DNA of 64,000 bases, from positions 49,923,511 to 49,987,510 of the forward strand of contig CM064424.1 of the NCBI GenBank assembly GCA_032690845.1, given 5' to 3'. Within the stretch, counting starts at the first letter, position 1, and each line of letters opens with the position of its first letter. The notes under the pieces were generated by a model. The model saw only the letters and a list, made by a program, of their open reading frames with translations, was not told the origin of the DNA and did no database searches. Source of the DNA: Eleusine coracana subsp. coracana (lineage: Eukaryota; Streptophyta; Magnoliopsida; Poales; Poaceae). Made by a program: the position numbers and the translations under genes. Below, one piece after another: positions 33,461 through 46,098 of this stretch.

Positions 33461-34372
33461 TGGGAAGGGGCGGGGATGACAAGGAAGGAATGACGCCAAA
33501 CAACCAACAATTCAAGAAGACGACGAAGGTCAGAAGGTGGCGGCGGGTAGAATTGCTATTTTACTCTCATAGCTTATCTTATGCATGTCACGTAATTTTA
33601 AGATGGGTTATGAGACGATTTATACAATGGGGGGTCTTGTTAGTTATCTTCAATTAATTATATGTCTCCTTAATTTATGAATATAAAAAAATATTTATAT
33701 ATTAAAAGACTACCAAAACTCATACAATAGTATGAGAGCCATCTCATATTCCTAAAGTTTAGCACATGAGGTGGTTGCTATACAAAACAACCACTTTTTT
33801 CTCTTACCACACACTCTCTCTTTCACATCATCAAAATCTTACGTGATAATGCATGAGATGGGTTATGTGACAATGCATGAGACGGGTTATGAGACTACTT
33901 ACGTATAGCATTGTACGTGCTCTAAGAATGGGCTTCGCTGTAATAGGACGACAACATTGTGCTTCTCTACAATACTATTATAATCTTTTCTCAACCTTCC
34001 TTTACTATTGTTTAGACTTAACTGTAAATTATGTTTATTTATCGTTTGTCAAACACACGAAGGGCTAAAATGCCCTCAATTTTTTCTCGCATTTTCTTCT
34101 CTAACCGGGAGCTTGCTCTAGCGCGCACTCGCAGGCCGCATCACCATGATTTTTTCACTGTGTTAGATTTGCAAAATCACCGCGTTAGAATTGCATCGTC
34201 GGTCTCTTCGTCTGAGTGGGTGTAAAATAAAGCGGTGAAAAATTTACCTGACGTCGCCACACGGTTTGTTTTCCTTGAAGTTGACGGTGAGACGGCATTC
34301 ATCATGGTAGCTCGCCAATCCACCCACCCTGCTTTTCCCTTTCCCTCGGCTCCCTCTCTTCCTACCGCCCCT

Positions 34373-34382
<10 letters not shown>
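33461..34382. other. Probable displaced FAAH upstream region; no gene seen
   Basis: When the MULE is removed, 33461 joins 19808, so the sequence here is the original upstream flank of FAAH (minus strand). About 33560-33925 is AT-rich, with several direct copies of 'gatgggttatgagac'-like motifs, and is probably a small transposon fragment. No gene is recognised. Confidence 0.4.

Positions 34383-34434
<52 letters not shown>
34383..34434 (+). repeat. CT microsatellite, 26 units
   Basis: 52 uninterrupted bases of (CT)n. A CT-rich stretch precedes it and 'tccagg' follows. Confidence 0.95.
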
Positions 34435-34438
<4 letters not shown>

Positions 34439-35500
34439 GGCGGCGTGGAGACGAGGTGGTGCGGGAGCAGGGCGGCGAGCGGAGGCACAGGAGCGGGCCA
34501 GCAGTGTGGCGCCCAGCCCTCCGGTGGATCTGGGCCGGAGTGCAAGGAGCAGCTCGGCGGCGCGGGCCTCACCCTCCCGTGGATCTGGGCGCAGGGAACA
34601 AGGCGGCAACGTGGCGGAGTAGACGGGTGGGGTGGCGGCGCTGTGGTCACGGGGCAGGGCAGCGACGGCGGTGAGCTCTCTCTCTCTCGTGTGCATTTTG
34701 TGCCGTTTTTACCTTTCAAATTTTACGGGCCGCTGAGCGGAGGCACAAGCCAACGTGACGGGCGAGGATGAGGTGCAACGCACGGGAGTACAGCGGCGCA
34801 TGTGCGGAGGCATCCACCGACGGCTCGTCGGCAGTGATGGGCAGAGATGACGGTGACCTCTCCTCACTCCCCCCTCTCTCTCTCACGTCACTTCTCCTTT
34901 TCTCTCTTTGGTTCTCAAGGCAACGTTAGGCAACCGGAGGAGACGGGCCGGCGCGACGAAGCCAGCCCCGACCACGCTGGCCCGCAGGGCGCGAGGAGGC
35001 GCGATAGCGTGGTGCGGTGAGGGAAGCAGGCAGAGAAGGAGGAGGCGGTGCGGGGAGCAGGGCTGCGTGGGCCTTGCCCTCCGACGGATCCGGCCGCGAG
35101 GAACAGGACGGTGGCGGGCTGTGAGGAACATGGGGATTGAGGCGTCGGTGTGGTGGAGGCAACGCGCAGCCAAGAACGGCCACCACCGCTCGCGACACAA
35201 TCGAGCGCTAGGATTGGGCGTGGGCTAGCCTGCCCCCATTTGTGCGCCCTTGCCACCCCTCTTTTCTTTTCTTATTATCCTCTCTCTCTCTCTTCTCATG
35301 CACGCTCACTTTCTTTGGGGTTCAAGGGAGCGGCGCGCGTCCAGTCTCGATGACAAACTTCGAGGACAGCGGGTGGTTTGGGACTGGCTGCCCCAGCTTC
35401 CAGCGGATCTGAGCCGAGGTGTGCTTAATCCATCTGTTCGTGTTGTGCTCTTCTTCAATCGCTAGGTTTTTGGATGTATTTAGGGTTCTAGAGTTTCACC
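34435..35500. repeat. GC-rich modules separated by CT runs, unknown origin
   Basis: At least three similar modules follow one another. Each starts with a CT-rich run (34383, about 34876, about 35281) and then a GC-rich stretch with a 'ctcc.. .ggatc.gg' block (34520 and 34580, 35075, 35403). Long frames are open on both strands because of base composition. No protein family is recognised. A duplicated 5' leader of a gene or a transposon leader are both possible. Confidence 0.4.
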
Positions 35501-36244
35501 AATGATTTTTTCTATTTTGTCCCTCCGGATCTTGTCTCGTTTGGGTGTGGTCCAACTGATTGTTGTTGTTTCCAATCCACCTGCAAGATCCAATTGTTTT
35601 CTCCTTTCTACATTGCAGGTGTTTCCGTTTTTTTTTTTGCAGGTGTCGTGTTCGTGGTTTGAGGAAAGCTCAAGTTCAAGATCCCCTTTTCACCCATTGT
35701 TGTCACACGTGGCAGACAATGGGATGATTTGTCCCGTTGTTGTGTGCGTCAAACAAGAGGTGGCAGGAGGAAGAAGGTTTAGAAGATGTCTAAGAGACTT
35801 TATATTTTTCCCTGAAGAATGATGGAGAGTACAAGGAAAAAAAGGTCATGACTTGATCACTTCTACTCAACCAATTCAAATGATATTTCATTTGTCACAC
35901 AAATGTTGATATTTCAGTTTTGATTCATTTTTTTTCCTTGCTGGTATTTGCATAAACGGTGACATTTGTCAATTCATCTTATGCTGAAACTACTAACTGC
36001 TTGCCGTGATGAAGGTTCAAAAGCAACTGTTTCTACCACACAAAATAAAAAATATATCTATTATGTTTCTAATTTGGCTAAAATATTTGGATTGGTTAAT
36101 AGTTTTGATATTTTTCAAATGATAGTATCTGAGTGAGTTACGCTTCATTGTGCTATTTCAGTTTTTGGTATTATTCCTTCTCCGATTTGTAAGGACGTGA
36201 TGCATTGCCAGAGGATTGCCAATTATGCTATGGACCTATGATAT
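35501..36244. other. Unassigned AT-rich DNA
   Basis: Contains T-rich runs followed by 'gcaggtg' (35616, 35640) that resemble splice acceptors, and a short open frame at 35502-35822 with no recognised similarity. I could not assign it to a gene. Confidence 0.3.
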
Positions 36245-37581
36245 TGTTGATATGAAAATCTTCACGTGTGACTTGGAAGATCTGTTTAGCTCCAGTGCAG
36301 GCTCAATATAGAAAACTGGGGTGTGCCAGTCGATTTTCCCTGCAAATCGATAAAGATATAAACAGTTAGATTTTGTGGGCCACCGGCCTAGGACAAGCTG
36401 ATGAAAAGAGCCGATATTCATTATGAATGAAATCAACCGATATCATTATAAGAATAAATATAAGACAAGATGAACCAATCGGTTGGCTATATCGGCTTAT
36501 CGATAAATTAGATATATAAAATAATGTTTATTGTAATATCGATAAAGGTTTGAATCAAACGTAGCAAGATCAAAAAGATAAAAGAAATCATGTCAATCCT
36601 TGCTGAGTTGATAGCGCATAGTCAATAGGGCAAAGTCGATAGAACTAAGTATGTATGCGAAAACCTACCTTGTCGATAGTGCTAAGTCGATAGATTTCTT
36701 AAAATCATAAATCTATCTTATCTAAACAAGGGGGCAAACAACTGTTAAAATAAATGATATCATCAATTAAACACCAAAAAGTCAATTGAACCGTGATAAC
36801 TTATCGCTAAACGTCTCGATAGAACTCTATCGACTCTACCTACAAACAGATTGAATCTAATCCTATCTACACAGTAAGAGATCAAAACTAATGCAGCCTT
36901 ACTGATTTAAACAGATCGAAATTAATCGAGACAGTATTCAAACACGGTAGATAGCGCTGGACTTAATCTACTTGTAGATAAAATCAATAAAGTAACTCGA
37001 ATAATGGATCTAAATAGCACCCATGAAACCTACTGAGATAACAATAGATCGGCTTCAACCAAGACAGTATTGCAATCAGAGTCGATAGAATAAGCAATAT
37101 ATAGATCTAATTACCGAATAACTAGCAATTCTAACGATAACAACTAGAGTATCAAATCAATAAGAAAGTACTAGCTGAGATTGATAGAATTACCGAAGGT
37201 GACTAATTCAAATCTCTCGTCGAGATCGGAGCCGATGTAGCCTGCACGAGACGAGGATTTCGTCGAGTAGGAAAAGTTGGCGATGCACTAAATTGTATTG
37301 AATGAAAGTGTTATTCTCTACATATAGATCCTATTAGATATTTATAACCTCATGCAAGAGGTTTCAACCCGAGTCAGTCAGGACTCCTAAATAAACTGAT
37401 TTAGTTTATTTCTAAAAAGTACTTTAAACTATTAAATAGAAAATAAATCCTAGTATATAAAAATATAAACTGACCCTACTTGGGTCCACCTCTTCTTCCT
37501 TACCCATTGGCTTCGTAGTGCTTTGGCCGATTCCTATCCGCGCGACTGACCTCTGGGCTCAGCCAAATTTCAGTATCAACA
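36245..37581 (-). repeat. 3' LTR of the PMD-carrying element, 1337 bp
   Basis: TGTTGATATG...GTATCAACA on the plus strand. Strongly AT-rich, with repeated 'gatagaa'/'tcgataga' motifs. It is followed by catgccccccgag, a reversed purine tract. Confidence 0.85.
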
Positions 37582-37679
37582 CATGCCCCCCGAGTCCAGG
37601 GTATGAAATTCTTCGTGCGCCGGATTTTATCTCCTCGTTTATCACGTGCTTTTACCGCAACCTACCGGTGTCCCATCCT

Positions 37680-37686
37680 TATAAAT
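37680..37686 (+). promoter_or_regulatory. TATA box of the antisense PMD gene
   Basis: TATAAAT in ccttataaatgcatc, 141 bp before the probable ATG at 37827 and about 100 bp inside the 3' LTR. Same string as at 21714. Confidence 0.5.
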
Positions 37687-37826
37687 GCATCTTCTTCCTC
37701 CTTTTACTTCCACCCGAGCTCAAGCTTTTCACCTTCATCTCTCCCTTGCTCCGCCGATGCACCGTCTGTGTCGTGTTGCTTTCAACCTCGAACGTCGACG
37801 GACATCCACGGGCCTTCCCTCAGTGA

Positions 37827-40800
37827 TGGCGACTTCAGAACATGTTCCTGAGGTAATTCTTTTCTTCTTCTATCCGTCGCTAGGCTAGATTCAAATCCAT
37901 TATTTCCTTATCTCCACCATGTTCATAACAAATCTCTCAGTACTTTCGTTTCTTCGTCAACCCCTTTTTTAGAATCATTAGTCCCCATTTTAATAGTACC
38001 TTTCATCTTGTATTTGCACTAGGTACTCAAGAACCAGATCTGCATCCCTTTTAGTGACAACCAGAATCGCTTTCTCTTAGGCCCTTGTGGTGATTTCGAC
38101 CCAACTGAGTTCATAAACTATAAAACCAACCGGCTCCTCTTTAAGTCAGCTTTAGCTAGCCTCGACCCTTGGAAGAACACCTTTAGGTCATGGCCATCCT
38201 CAATCCTAGGGTGGAGAAACTGGTACCGTAGAATCACTTCTGCTCGTGCCTCCGTTCTCTTTGATGCCCAAATCGACTTGGCCCTTCCTCTGTCCTTGAT
38301 CGATATGGCCAAGAATGAAGCACTTTTAGCAGTAGCTGCTTACTTTTGGTCTGATGCCCTGAATGCCTTCATGTTTAGCTAGGGACCTATATCTCCTTCT
38401 CTGATGGATGTGATGATGTTGACTGGTTTAAATGTCAGTCAATATTATGATCCATTCCATATGTTGAATAATCACAAAAATCAAAAGTTTGTGTCCAAAG
38501 ATTCAAAAAGATGGCCCGTGTATATCATGGATCAGCATAAAACCAAATCCATCTCTGATCGAGAATTATCTACTTTCTTGAATCTTTGGCTTGAACATTT
38601 TGTCTTTTGCGGCTCTTCTTGCATGCCCACCACAAACTTCCTTGGCATAGCTGACATCTTGGCCAGCGACAACAAATTCTCTTTGGGCAGATTCTTACTG
38701 GGGATCTGTGTATATACTACTACACCGTGCCTCTGTATGCCTTCAAACCAACCAACCTATTCTAGCAGGGGGCCCCTGGTGGTTCATCCAATTATGGCTC
38801 ATAGTCTATTATTCTCAAGCTATGAATCTGGAACCCTTCATAGAGAGCTCATTCCCATTAGAAAATGCTTCAAAAGATGAAGAGATCCCGACTCGTCACT
38901 GCACGTCACTTGGAGAAGCAGCCATGGTGATACCCGAGCAAAGGATGACTTTGAAAAACTTTAACTCCTCCTTCGTCCTCTTCTGTAATAGACTCTAGTT
39001 AGATAAGCAGATATGGTTTCCATATCATAAACTGGAGTTCAAAAATCCTTCTGTCTTCTGTCCAGATAATCCCCTGCAGGATGAAGAATCGACTCTTATC
39101 TTTGAAGCCTACATTAGACCTGGCATTCTGCCTATTGACTTTCATGGAGGACAGCTCAGGGTTTGTTCATATGAATTCTACAACCCTGTCGCATTTCCTT
39201 GTCAACTTGGATTCACCCGGCTGCCTGCCAGCTCCTTTTTCTTCGAATGACTCCGGGCCCATCAAGAACTGAAGAGTGCACTGGAATACAATAAAATCTA
39301 TAATATGGCTCGAGAGATCCCGATGGGTGACCCAGTTGGTATTCAGCTGAATCCATTCAGCACAACCTTGTTCAAGAATTGGTGGAATGAATGCAGAAAT
39401 CATTTTTTTCTGTCATTCATTGTCCAGTCACCTCGTCAACTTTGAAGACAAGGTAAGCCTGTTTTCCTTAAAATTGTTGTCGTCCCATTTCATCGATTGC
39501 TGTAACTAACCCTGGTTGAAAATGCAGGAACCAGCCGTCACCTCTCGACCATTGAGCCGTAGTGGGAAGCCGATCGAATACCTGCGAACGGCCAGCAACC
39601 TAAACATTGGATGTGACGACCCAACGCCTGCACAAATCCTCAGTGGTCGTGGTTTGAAGAAACCCCGCAAAGCTGTAGCCAAGAGAAGAGGTGTTCCTTC
39701 ATCGACTTCGGTCGCTGAACAACAAAAACGGGCCAAACTAGTTGCAGACACGCCAACTCCTTTCCGTCAAGTAACTTCCTTAATAATTCTCAATATGTCC
39801 ACACTCATGTCTGCTATTCTTATTTGTTTCTTCATATATTAGTTTGTCTCGTCGACTCCAGCCGTCTTCCTAGAAGTGGCTCAAGAAGTCGTCTCCGAGC
39901 TCGCCTGCTCTATACAGGTATCACTATTGTTGCCATATCACCTTCTGTGCCCTCCTTATCTTATACTTTTTCTCTTCCAGATCCGTTCATCGACTCCAGC
40001 AGTCCCATCGACTCAGATGGACCCAACTCACCAAGAAGAATCGACACTTCCAGAACCGATAGAGCATCCTTCTTCCATGATTGAGGTATAAACCTTCATT
40101 TATAATTTAAATAATTATTTCAACCAACTCCTGATCTTCAAACCCCTTTCAGGAATTTGCTCATAATTTCGACAATCAATCTAGTAGTGCAACAATATCA
40201 AACATTCCTTCGGAACATGCATTACCTATCGACCCTGACCATATCGGTACAGCATGTACCGAAGAACACTCAGCTGTTCTAACCGTGGTCCCATTCTCAT
40301 CAGTGCTGGACATTGTTCCATGGATCGATCCACAAGTATCCATATACTACCCCTTAGCTTGACTACTTCGTTTCATCCCCTAACTTTTTGATATCCAGGA
40401 ATTTCTATCTTCGGCCATTGGTGCATACGTCTATGAACCTTTGAGCATCCCGATACCTTCATCGACTCCTGTTCATGACACCTCAGCATCTTCATCAGCT
40501 CTAGAAACTACTAATGCCGCATTATTATTATTTATCATTGGCTTCCTCTAATTATACTTGTTTTCAGGTACAAATTTCTCGGCGTACATCTTCAATCATC
40601 CTTCCTCCAGAGATCAAGGCTACGCTTCTGCAAATCCGTGCACGCCTTGACAAAATTCCAATCGAGCAACTTATGTTGGATGCAACCCCAATCAGGCAGC
40701 GATATCTAGAAATCAAGGATATGTTGCCTCCTAGACTTGCTTCAATACTTCACCCGATGGCCTTCATCAAGTTCCGCCAATTCCGAGTACTCAAAGCCAT

Positions 40801-41200
40801 AGCTCGTATTGAACACCATCTGGAGCAAAGAAATTTAGCAGAAGCAGACGATAAAAAGGCAGCCGAAGAGCAAAGCAAGTATATTTCTCTGGTTTCCAAA
40901 TCGGCTGATCTTGAAATCAAACTGGACATCTTGAAGAAGGAACACGAAGAACTCCAAGCTGCGCTGGAAGCCAAGAACAAAGAAATAGCCGATGTGGAAA
41001 CAACTCTTGCTAAAGTTCCTGAAGAAATCATAGTGCAAGAAGTTGTCACCACATTGGCTCATGCACTGTCCATCAGCTTATGGGACACAACTTCTAGCAT
41101 TCCTGGATCGACAGAAGAAGATGCACTCATCATTATAGAAGTTGATCAACTCTGTTTCCAGGCTATTGACATGATTGACTTTTATTGTCCCCAAGAATGA
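37827..41200 (+). pseudogene. Antisense plant mobile domain (PMD) protein with coiled-coil tail, about 8 exons
   Basis: Predicted exons: 37827-37853, 38023-39452, 39528-39770, about 39843-39918, 39981-40086, 40153-40336, 40400-40550 and 40568-41200, with GT-AG boundaries. The second exon resembles PMD proteins: AYFWSDALNAFMF, then MDVMMLTGLNV, the GRFLLG turn, and GGPWWFIQLWL (in another frame). An in-frame TAG follows FMFS near 38380, and a frameshift lies near 38700, so this copy is damaged. The last exon encodes a Lys/Glu-rich coiled coil (about 40800-41030). PMD proteins such as MAIL1 of Arabidopsis act in the nucleus. The role here is unknown. Confidence 0.75.
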
Positions 41201-41468
41201 ATGTAAATAACCCGATCTGTAAAGGACATGAAACATTACTTTTTGTTTTGTAATATTTTTTGAACTAAGGACAATATCCTCAATATCGGCCATCTTAAGT
41301 TGATGATAACTTATTATCCATGAAGCATTTCTTATCTTTCTATTTTTTCACTGATAAAAGTCAGCCTTGGCTTGTCACCATCCCCTATATCGACTTCCTG
41401 AAGTTCATCGACCGACACAAATCCTTTCCCCAACTTCCCATCTTCTTCGAATTTCATTGGGGTGCTTG
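41201..41468. other. Spacer between convergent genes
   Basis: This short, AT-rich stretch separates the 3' ends of the antisense PMD gene and the sense gag-protease unit. No polymerase or integrase remnant was found in it. Confidence 0.5.
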
Positions 41469-42034
41469 TCAGAGAAATAGTTTGGAATTTGATTGGTCCA
41501 CTACTTTGAGACCCTGTGTAGTTATCTTGACGTAATCCCCGTCCCAAATCTTGTCAGACAAACACTCCATATCATCTGCATGCCATGAAACTAAATCGGC
41601 CGATGCAACATTGATGGTTTCATCGGCCGGGATCACCTCCACTTGATCGCCAATCCATTGGGTCAACGATTGGTGCATTGTCGATGGAACACAACAATTA
41701 GCATGTATCCAGTCGCGACCCGATAGTAGGCTATAAGATCCCTTTCCATCAATAACGAAGAAGGTAACCGGCATGGTTTTCTGCCGATTGTAAGCTCTAC
41801 GTTCAGAACTCCTTTAGCTACTGCGGTTTGACCACCATAATCTCTGAGAATCATATTTGTATCAATTAAATCTTCTTCAGCCTTTCCCAACTTTCTGATA
41901 GTAGTGATCGGCATAATATTTACTGCAGCACCTCCATCGACCATTATTTTCCCCATCGACATACCATTAACAAAACCCCTCAGGTGCAAAGCCATCAAGT
42001 GCCGATGTTTAGATTCATCTGGCTTATCAAACAC
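41469..42034 (-). pseudogene. Aspartic protease of the PMD-carrying element
   Basis: The frame 41663-42034 holds GKIMVDGGAAVNIMP, an aspartic-protease-like active site of the DGGA type. The frame 41469-41774 continues with VIDGKGSYSLLSGRDWIHA, as in gypsy proteases just before reverse transcriptase. The unit then ends in a stop instead of running into reverse transcriptase. Confidence 0.7.
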
Positions 42035-44526
42035 TACTTGCTAGAAATCAAATATAAGTTGTGGTTCATTCTCTTCATCAGCAAACAATTCTTCTTTGGC
42101 AGCCATGAACTCTTTCGGTAGCATCATCACCATGTTCACAGAAGTACTTGGTGTCTGCTCTTGTGATTTCACCTTTAGTCTCCAGACTTTCTTAGGCAGC
42201 TGATCGTCTTCTTCTTCATAATAATATTTGCCAGCCCTTATTTTCCTGCAACACATCCTCTGAATTCTGCGCTTCTAACTTTTGGAGAATATACTAGATG
42301 GACACCACGGATCATTCTATTCTTGCTCTTACTGCATCTCCTCATCAACTTCCTTATCAAATTTGGCCTCATCGCCTGTCTTCTTGGTTCCAAGTCCATC
42401 AAATACAGAAATTCTCTGATATCAATCGACTGATCCCATCATCGACTCTTTGGAGCAGTTCGCACGATGCTGGTGCCGAAGACTTACTGTAGCTTCTCTA
42501 TACATCCGTTCTGCATACCTAGTACCTCCAGGGCAATTATCAATTGACAACAGTTTCATATTGTGATCCCAACAATACTTAAAGAATGGACAACCCCAGT
42601 GTGGATCAATTTGTGTCTCCTTCACTTCCCTGTCTCTTTTTTCTGGTATCTTTTAATAAATGCGTCCACATTGTCGATACTAGCCATGTTGACATTTGTA
42701 GGGAAAGGATGACCGTCAATCTTCATGGTACCCTTGGTGAACTTTATCTTCCCTTGCTCAATTGCCATCTGAATTTGTCTCCTGACCACATCACAATCGT
42801 TAGTACTATGAGAAGGAGAATTATGCCATTTGCAATATCTCATCTTCTTTAGCTCTTCAGCAGGGGGAATCACATGATTAGACGACAACTGAATATGCTT
42901 TTCCTGCAATAACATGTTGAATATCTTGTCGGCCTTGGTGATATTAAAATCATATTTTTCCTCAGGTTCATTCTGTTTCACCCACGGGCATGACAACATA
43001 TTCTTGTTCCTGGTCCATTCTGCCATATCAACTTTGACAGCCTCTTCATCAGATTCGGAGTCGTAATCATTAAAATTGATCTGGATTGGCCTTGCCCGTG
43101 CCCCCCAAGTCAGGTTCTCCTGGATCGACACCTTCTGCACCAACTGGGATAGGCTCTCGAATTCGACCGAAGGAAACTTCTCTCTCAATGGCGCAACTAA
43201 ACCGTTGAATGCTATCTCTGCCACCTGGTTATCGGTCAGTTGCAGGCTGAACCACTTGCTGCGCATATCTCTAATTCATTGCACATAGTCATGCACAAAC
43301 TCTCTAGCCTTCTGTCTCACAGCAATCAGATCAGACAATCTCAATTCTCTAGTTTCAATAAAGAAATATTTACGAAACTTCTGTTCAAGATCGACCCAAG
43401 TAACAATTGAATTTGGGGGCAACGATGCGAACCAAGAAAATGCTAACCCAGACAAGGATAATGGAAATAGCCTGATTTTCAAAGCTTTGATGTTACCAGC
43501 TTCCCCACACTGTACTGAAAATTGGTTTATATGCTCAACTGTAGTAGTGCTATCCTGTTCTGTAAATTTGGTGAATTCCAGAGGTCTATATCGACTTGGC
43601 ATTGGAATCAAATCATAGCTCGGAGGATACGGCGGTCGATACACGTATGTTTGCTGCTTTGGTTTCAATCCAAACTTCTCCCTCATCACCTCAGTAATCT
43701 TTGAAGCCTAGTCATCGGTCGACCCATTGGTATTCAAAATAGTAGATGGAAGACCACATGCTGATGGCTGTGGGCCAAAATTAACAACTGTATGTCGGCC
43801 TCCTAGTTCTTCTGGCAGAGCAGATGATGACGACATTCCAAACATGCTAGGCTCAACATTAGGTGCAGTGCTGTACGTAACGTTTGGCTCAGTAGTCTCT
43901 TGCCTGTAATGTTGTGGATGTGTCTGTGGTGTAGATCTTGGCAATATTATCCTCCAAGGCGTTCTTCCACCATTAGCACTCTTCTGACCTGGGGATGCTT
44001 CTGAAGTGGAAGGTTGCGTTGTATTCTCACCAGGTTGCGGTGAAGTAGATGCTTTATTAGCTGGCCGAGGAATACTATCTGGTATGCGAAAGTACACCGG
44101 CCCACGAGCTGAATCTTCATATAGGCATCCCTCCATAGTCTGAATAATCAAGCTCTTCAATGTATTAACCAACACAGGGGATTGGTTAATCAATGCATAG
44201 TGTATAGTTGTATGAATTATATTATGCAAAGTTGCTTCATCAATGAACTCTACTGGCTTCTCAGTATGTGACTCTTTTGTTGCATCTTCAACCAATGCGG
44301 CAAGTGGTAGCTTCCTTTTCTGGATGATTTTGTCGTTCCTTGTCTTGCTAGAAGTACTTAACAGAAGACTTTCATACTCAGCCATTCTCTGACTAACCTG
44401 TGCCTTTGCATCATCACTCAACTCGTCTCTATTGACAGGTAGCATATGTTCATTCCTAAGATCCGAGCTGATATTGTTCTTTGGTTGTGCCGCATCACCG
44501 TCCTGGGGCATTCCTAGTTCAGACAT
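42035..44526 (-). pseudogene. Gag of the PMD-carrying element
   Basis: The ATG at 44526, about 45 bp inside the LTR, starts a 272-residue frame (MSELGMPQ) ending at a stop near 43708. The next frame (43276-43689) carries the retrotransposon gag domain (LRLFPLSLSGLAFSWF region, read there as KIRLFPLSLSG). It continues at 42622-43266, which includes CKWHNSPSHSTNDC (near 42820), a zinc-knuckle-like block. Further decayed sequence reaches 42035. Three stops divide the gag. Confidence 0.75.
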
Positions 44527-44542
44527 GATATGAGTTTGAAGT

Positions 44543-44572
44543 TCTTGGTCCTACTAGGCGTGCCAAAAAGCG
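44543..44572 (-). promoter_or_regulatory. Primer-binding-site-like motif
   Basis: The minus strand reads TTGGCACGCCTAGTAGGAC a few bases inside the LTR. It closely resembles TTGGCGCGCCAGGTAGGGG at 45694, next to another LTR end. The tRNA it pairs with was not identified. Confidence 0.5.
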
Positions 44573-45598
44573 TGTTGACACGAAAATCTTCATGCGTGAC
44601 CTGGGAGATCTGCTTACCTCTAGTGCAGGATCAATACAGGAAATCAGGGCGTGCCAGTCGATTTTTCCTATAAATTGACAAAGATACAAACAATTAGATT
44701 TTGTGGGCCACCGGCCTACGACAGGTCGGTGAAAAGAGCCAATAGTCATTATGAATGAAATCAGCCGATATCATTATAAGAATAAATATAAGACAAGATG
44801 AACCAATCGGCTGACTATATCAGCAAATTAAATATATAAAATAATGTCCATTATAATGCCGATAAAGGTTTGAATCAAACATAGCAAGATCGAAGGAATA
44901 AAAGAAATCATGCCAATACTTGCTGAGTCAATACCGTAGAGTCAATACGACAGAGTCGATAGAACTATTAGTATGCATGCAAAGACCTACCTTGTCGATA
45001 GTGCTAAGTCGATAAATTTGATAGCTGGTATTGCAAATATGCCTTAAAACCATAAATCTATCTTATTCAAACAAGGGGGCAAATGACTATCAAAATAGAT
45101 GATATAATCAATCAAACACCAGAAAGTCGATTGAACCGTGATAAGCTATCAGCTAAATGTCCCGATAGAACTCTATCAACTCTACCTATAAACGGATCGA
45201 ATCTAATCCTACTTACCCAGTAAGAGATCAAAACTGATGCAACCTTACTGATTCAAATAGATCGAACTTAATCGAGATAGTATTCAAACATGGTAGATAG
45301 AGCTAGATTTAATCTATTTATAGATAAAGTCAATAAAGTGACTCGAATAATAGATCTAAATAGCACGTATAGAACCTACTAATATCACAATAGATCGGCT
45401 TCAACCAAGACAATATTGCAATTAGAGTTGATAGAATAAGCATTAAGCAGATCTAATTACCAGATAGCTAGCAATTCTAACGATAACAACTAGAATATCA
45501 AATTAATGAGAAAGTACTAGCTGAGATTGATAGAATTACCTAAGATGACTAATCCAAGTCTCTCGTCGAGATCGGAGCCGATGCAGCCCGCGCGAGAC
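44573..45598 (-). repeat. 5' LTR of the PMD-carrying element, truncated
   Basis: TGTTGACACG..., matching 36245-37250. Homology stops near 45598 at 'cgcgcgagac', where sequence of another element begins. Confidence 0.83.
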
Positions 45599-46098
45599 CA
45601 GTATAATCCCTCGGGTCCCCTTGCATAGCCATCGCCAAAACAAGAACACGCACCCCTAGAACAAATTCTACTAGCTGGTGACCAAAACACTGACAGTTGG
45701 CGCGCCAGGTAGGGGCTTTGCGCATTTCACTCCACAACCACCTTCTGTTTCGGATGGCCACTTCCTTAGCGTTCTGGGCTCCCGACACTAGCATCTTCTT
45801 TGGAAGCCTAGAGTTCATCGTCACGGGAGACCAAAAGCTGCTGTGCGTCAGCATCCCAGCATCCGCGCCACTTTCGGCCCCGGCGTCTCCGCTGCCTCCA
45901 GTCCTGGTGCCTGCCGCCGCGGCGGCGAGCCAGTGGTGGATGGAGGACTTGGGCTACACGCTTGACTTCGTCGTCACGAGGGATGGGATGCTAGAATTCG
46001 TCGCCGAGTCACTCCTGAATCTCAACGCGGCGGCCGCTTCCATCGCCGACGGGGCAATGCGCGGGGTTCGGCTTGAGTGTAAGCTTCATGACCATTGG
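45599..46098 (+). mobile_element. Remnant of another gypsy element: LTR end, primer site, leader
   Basis: About 95 bp of LTR end ('accaaaacactgaca') is followed by TTGGCGCGCCAGGTAGGGG (about 45694-45712), a primer-site-like motif, then an open leader. The rest continues at 58825-59158 after a later insertion. No polymerase is present. Confidence 0.5.

Larger units (their letters stand above)
36245..45598 (-). mobile_element. Non-autonomous gypsy-like LTR element carrying an antisense PMD gene
   Basis: The left LTR (36245-37581) is complete. The right LTR (44573-45598) matches it but is cut off about 330 bp early. Gag and protease lie on the minus strand next to the right LTR. Only about 270 bp separate protease from the end of a plus-strand gene, so reverse transcriptase, RNase H and integrase are absent. 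The purine tract beside the left LTR (ctcggggggcatg on the minus strand) and a primer-site-like motif beside the right LTR fix the orientation. It must borrow enzymes from another element. Confidence 0.82.

Noticed and set aside
34235..34771. 178-residue frame over the CT microsatellite
   Set aside because: The (CT)n run gives Leu-Ser repeats with no stop; the flanks show no protein family.
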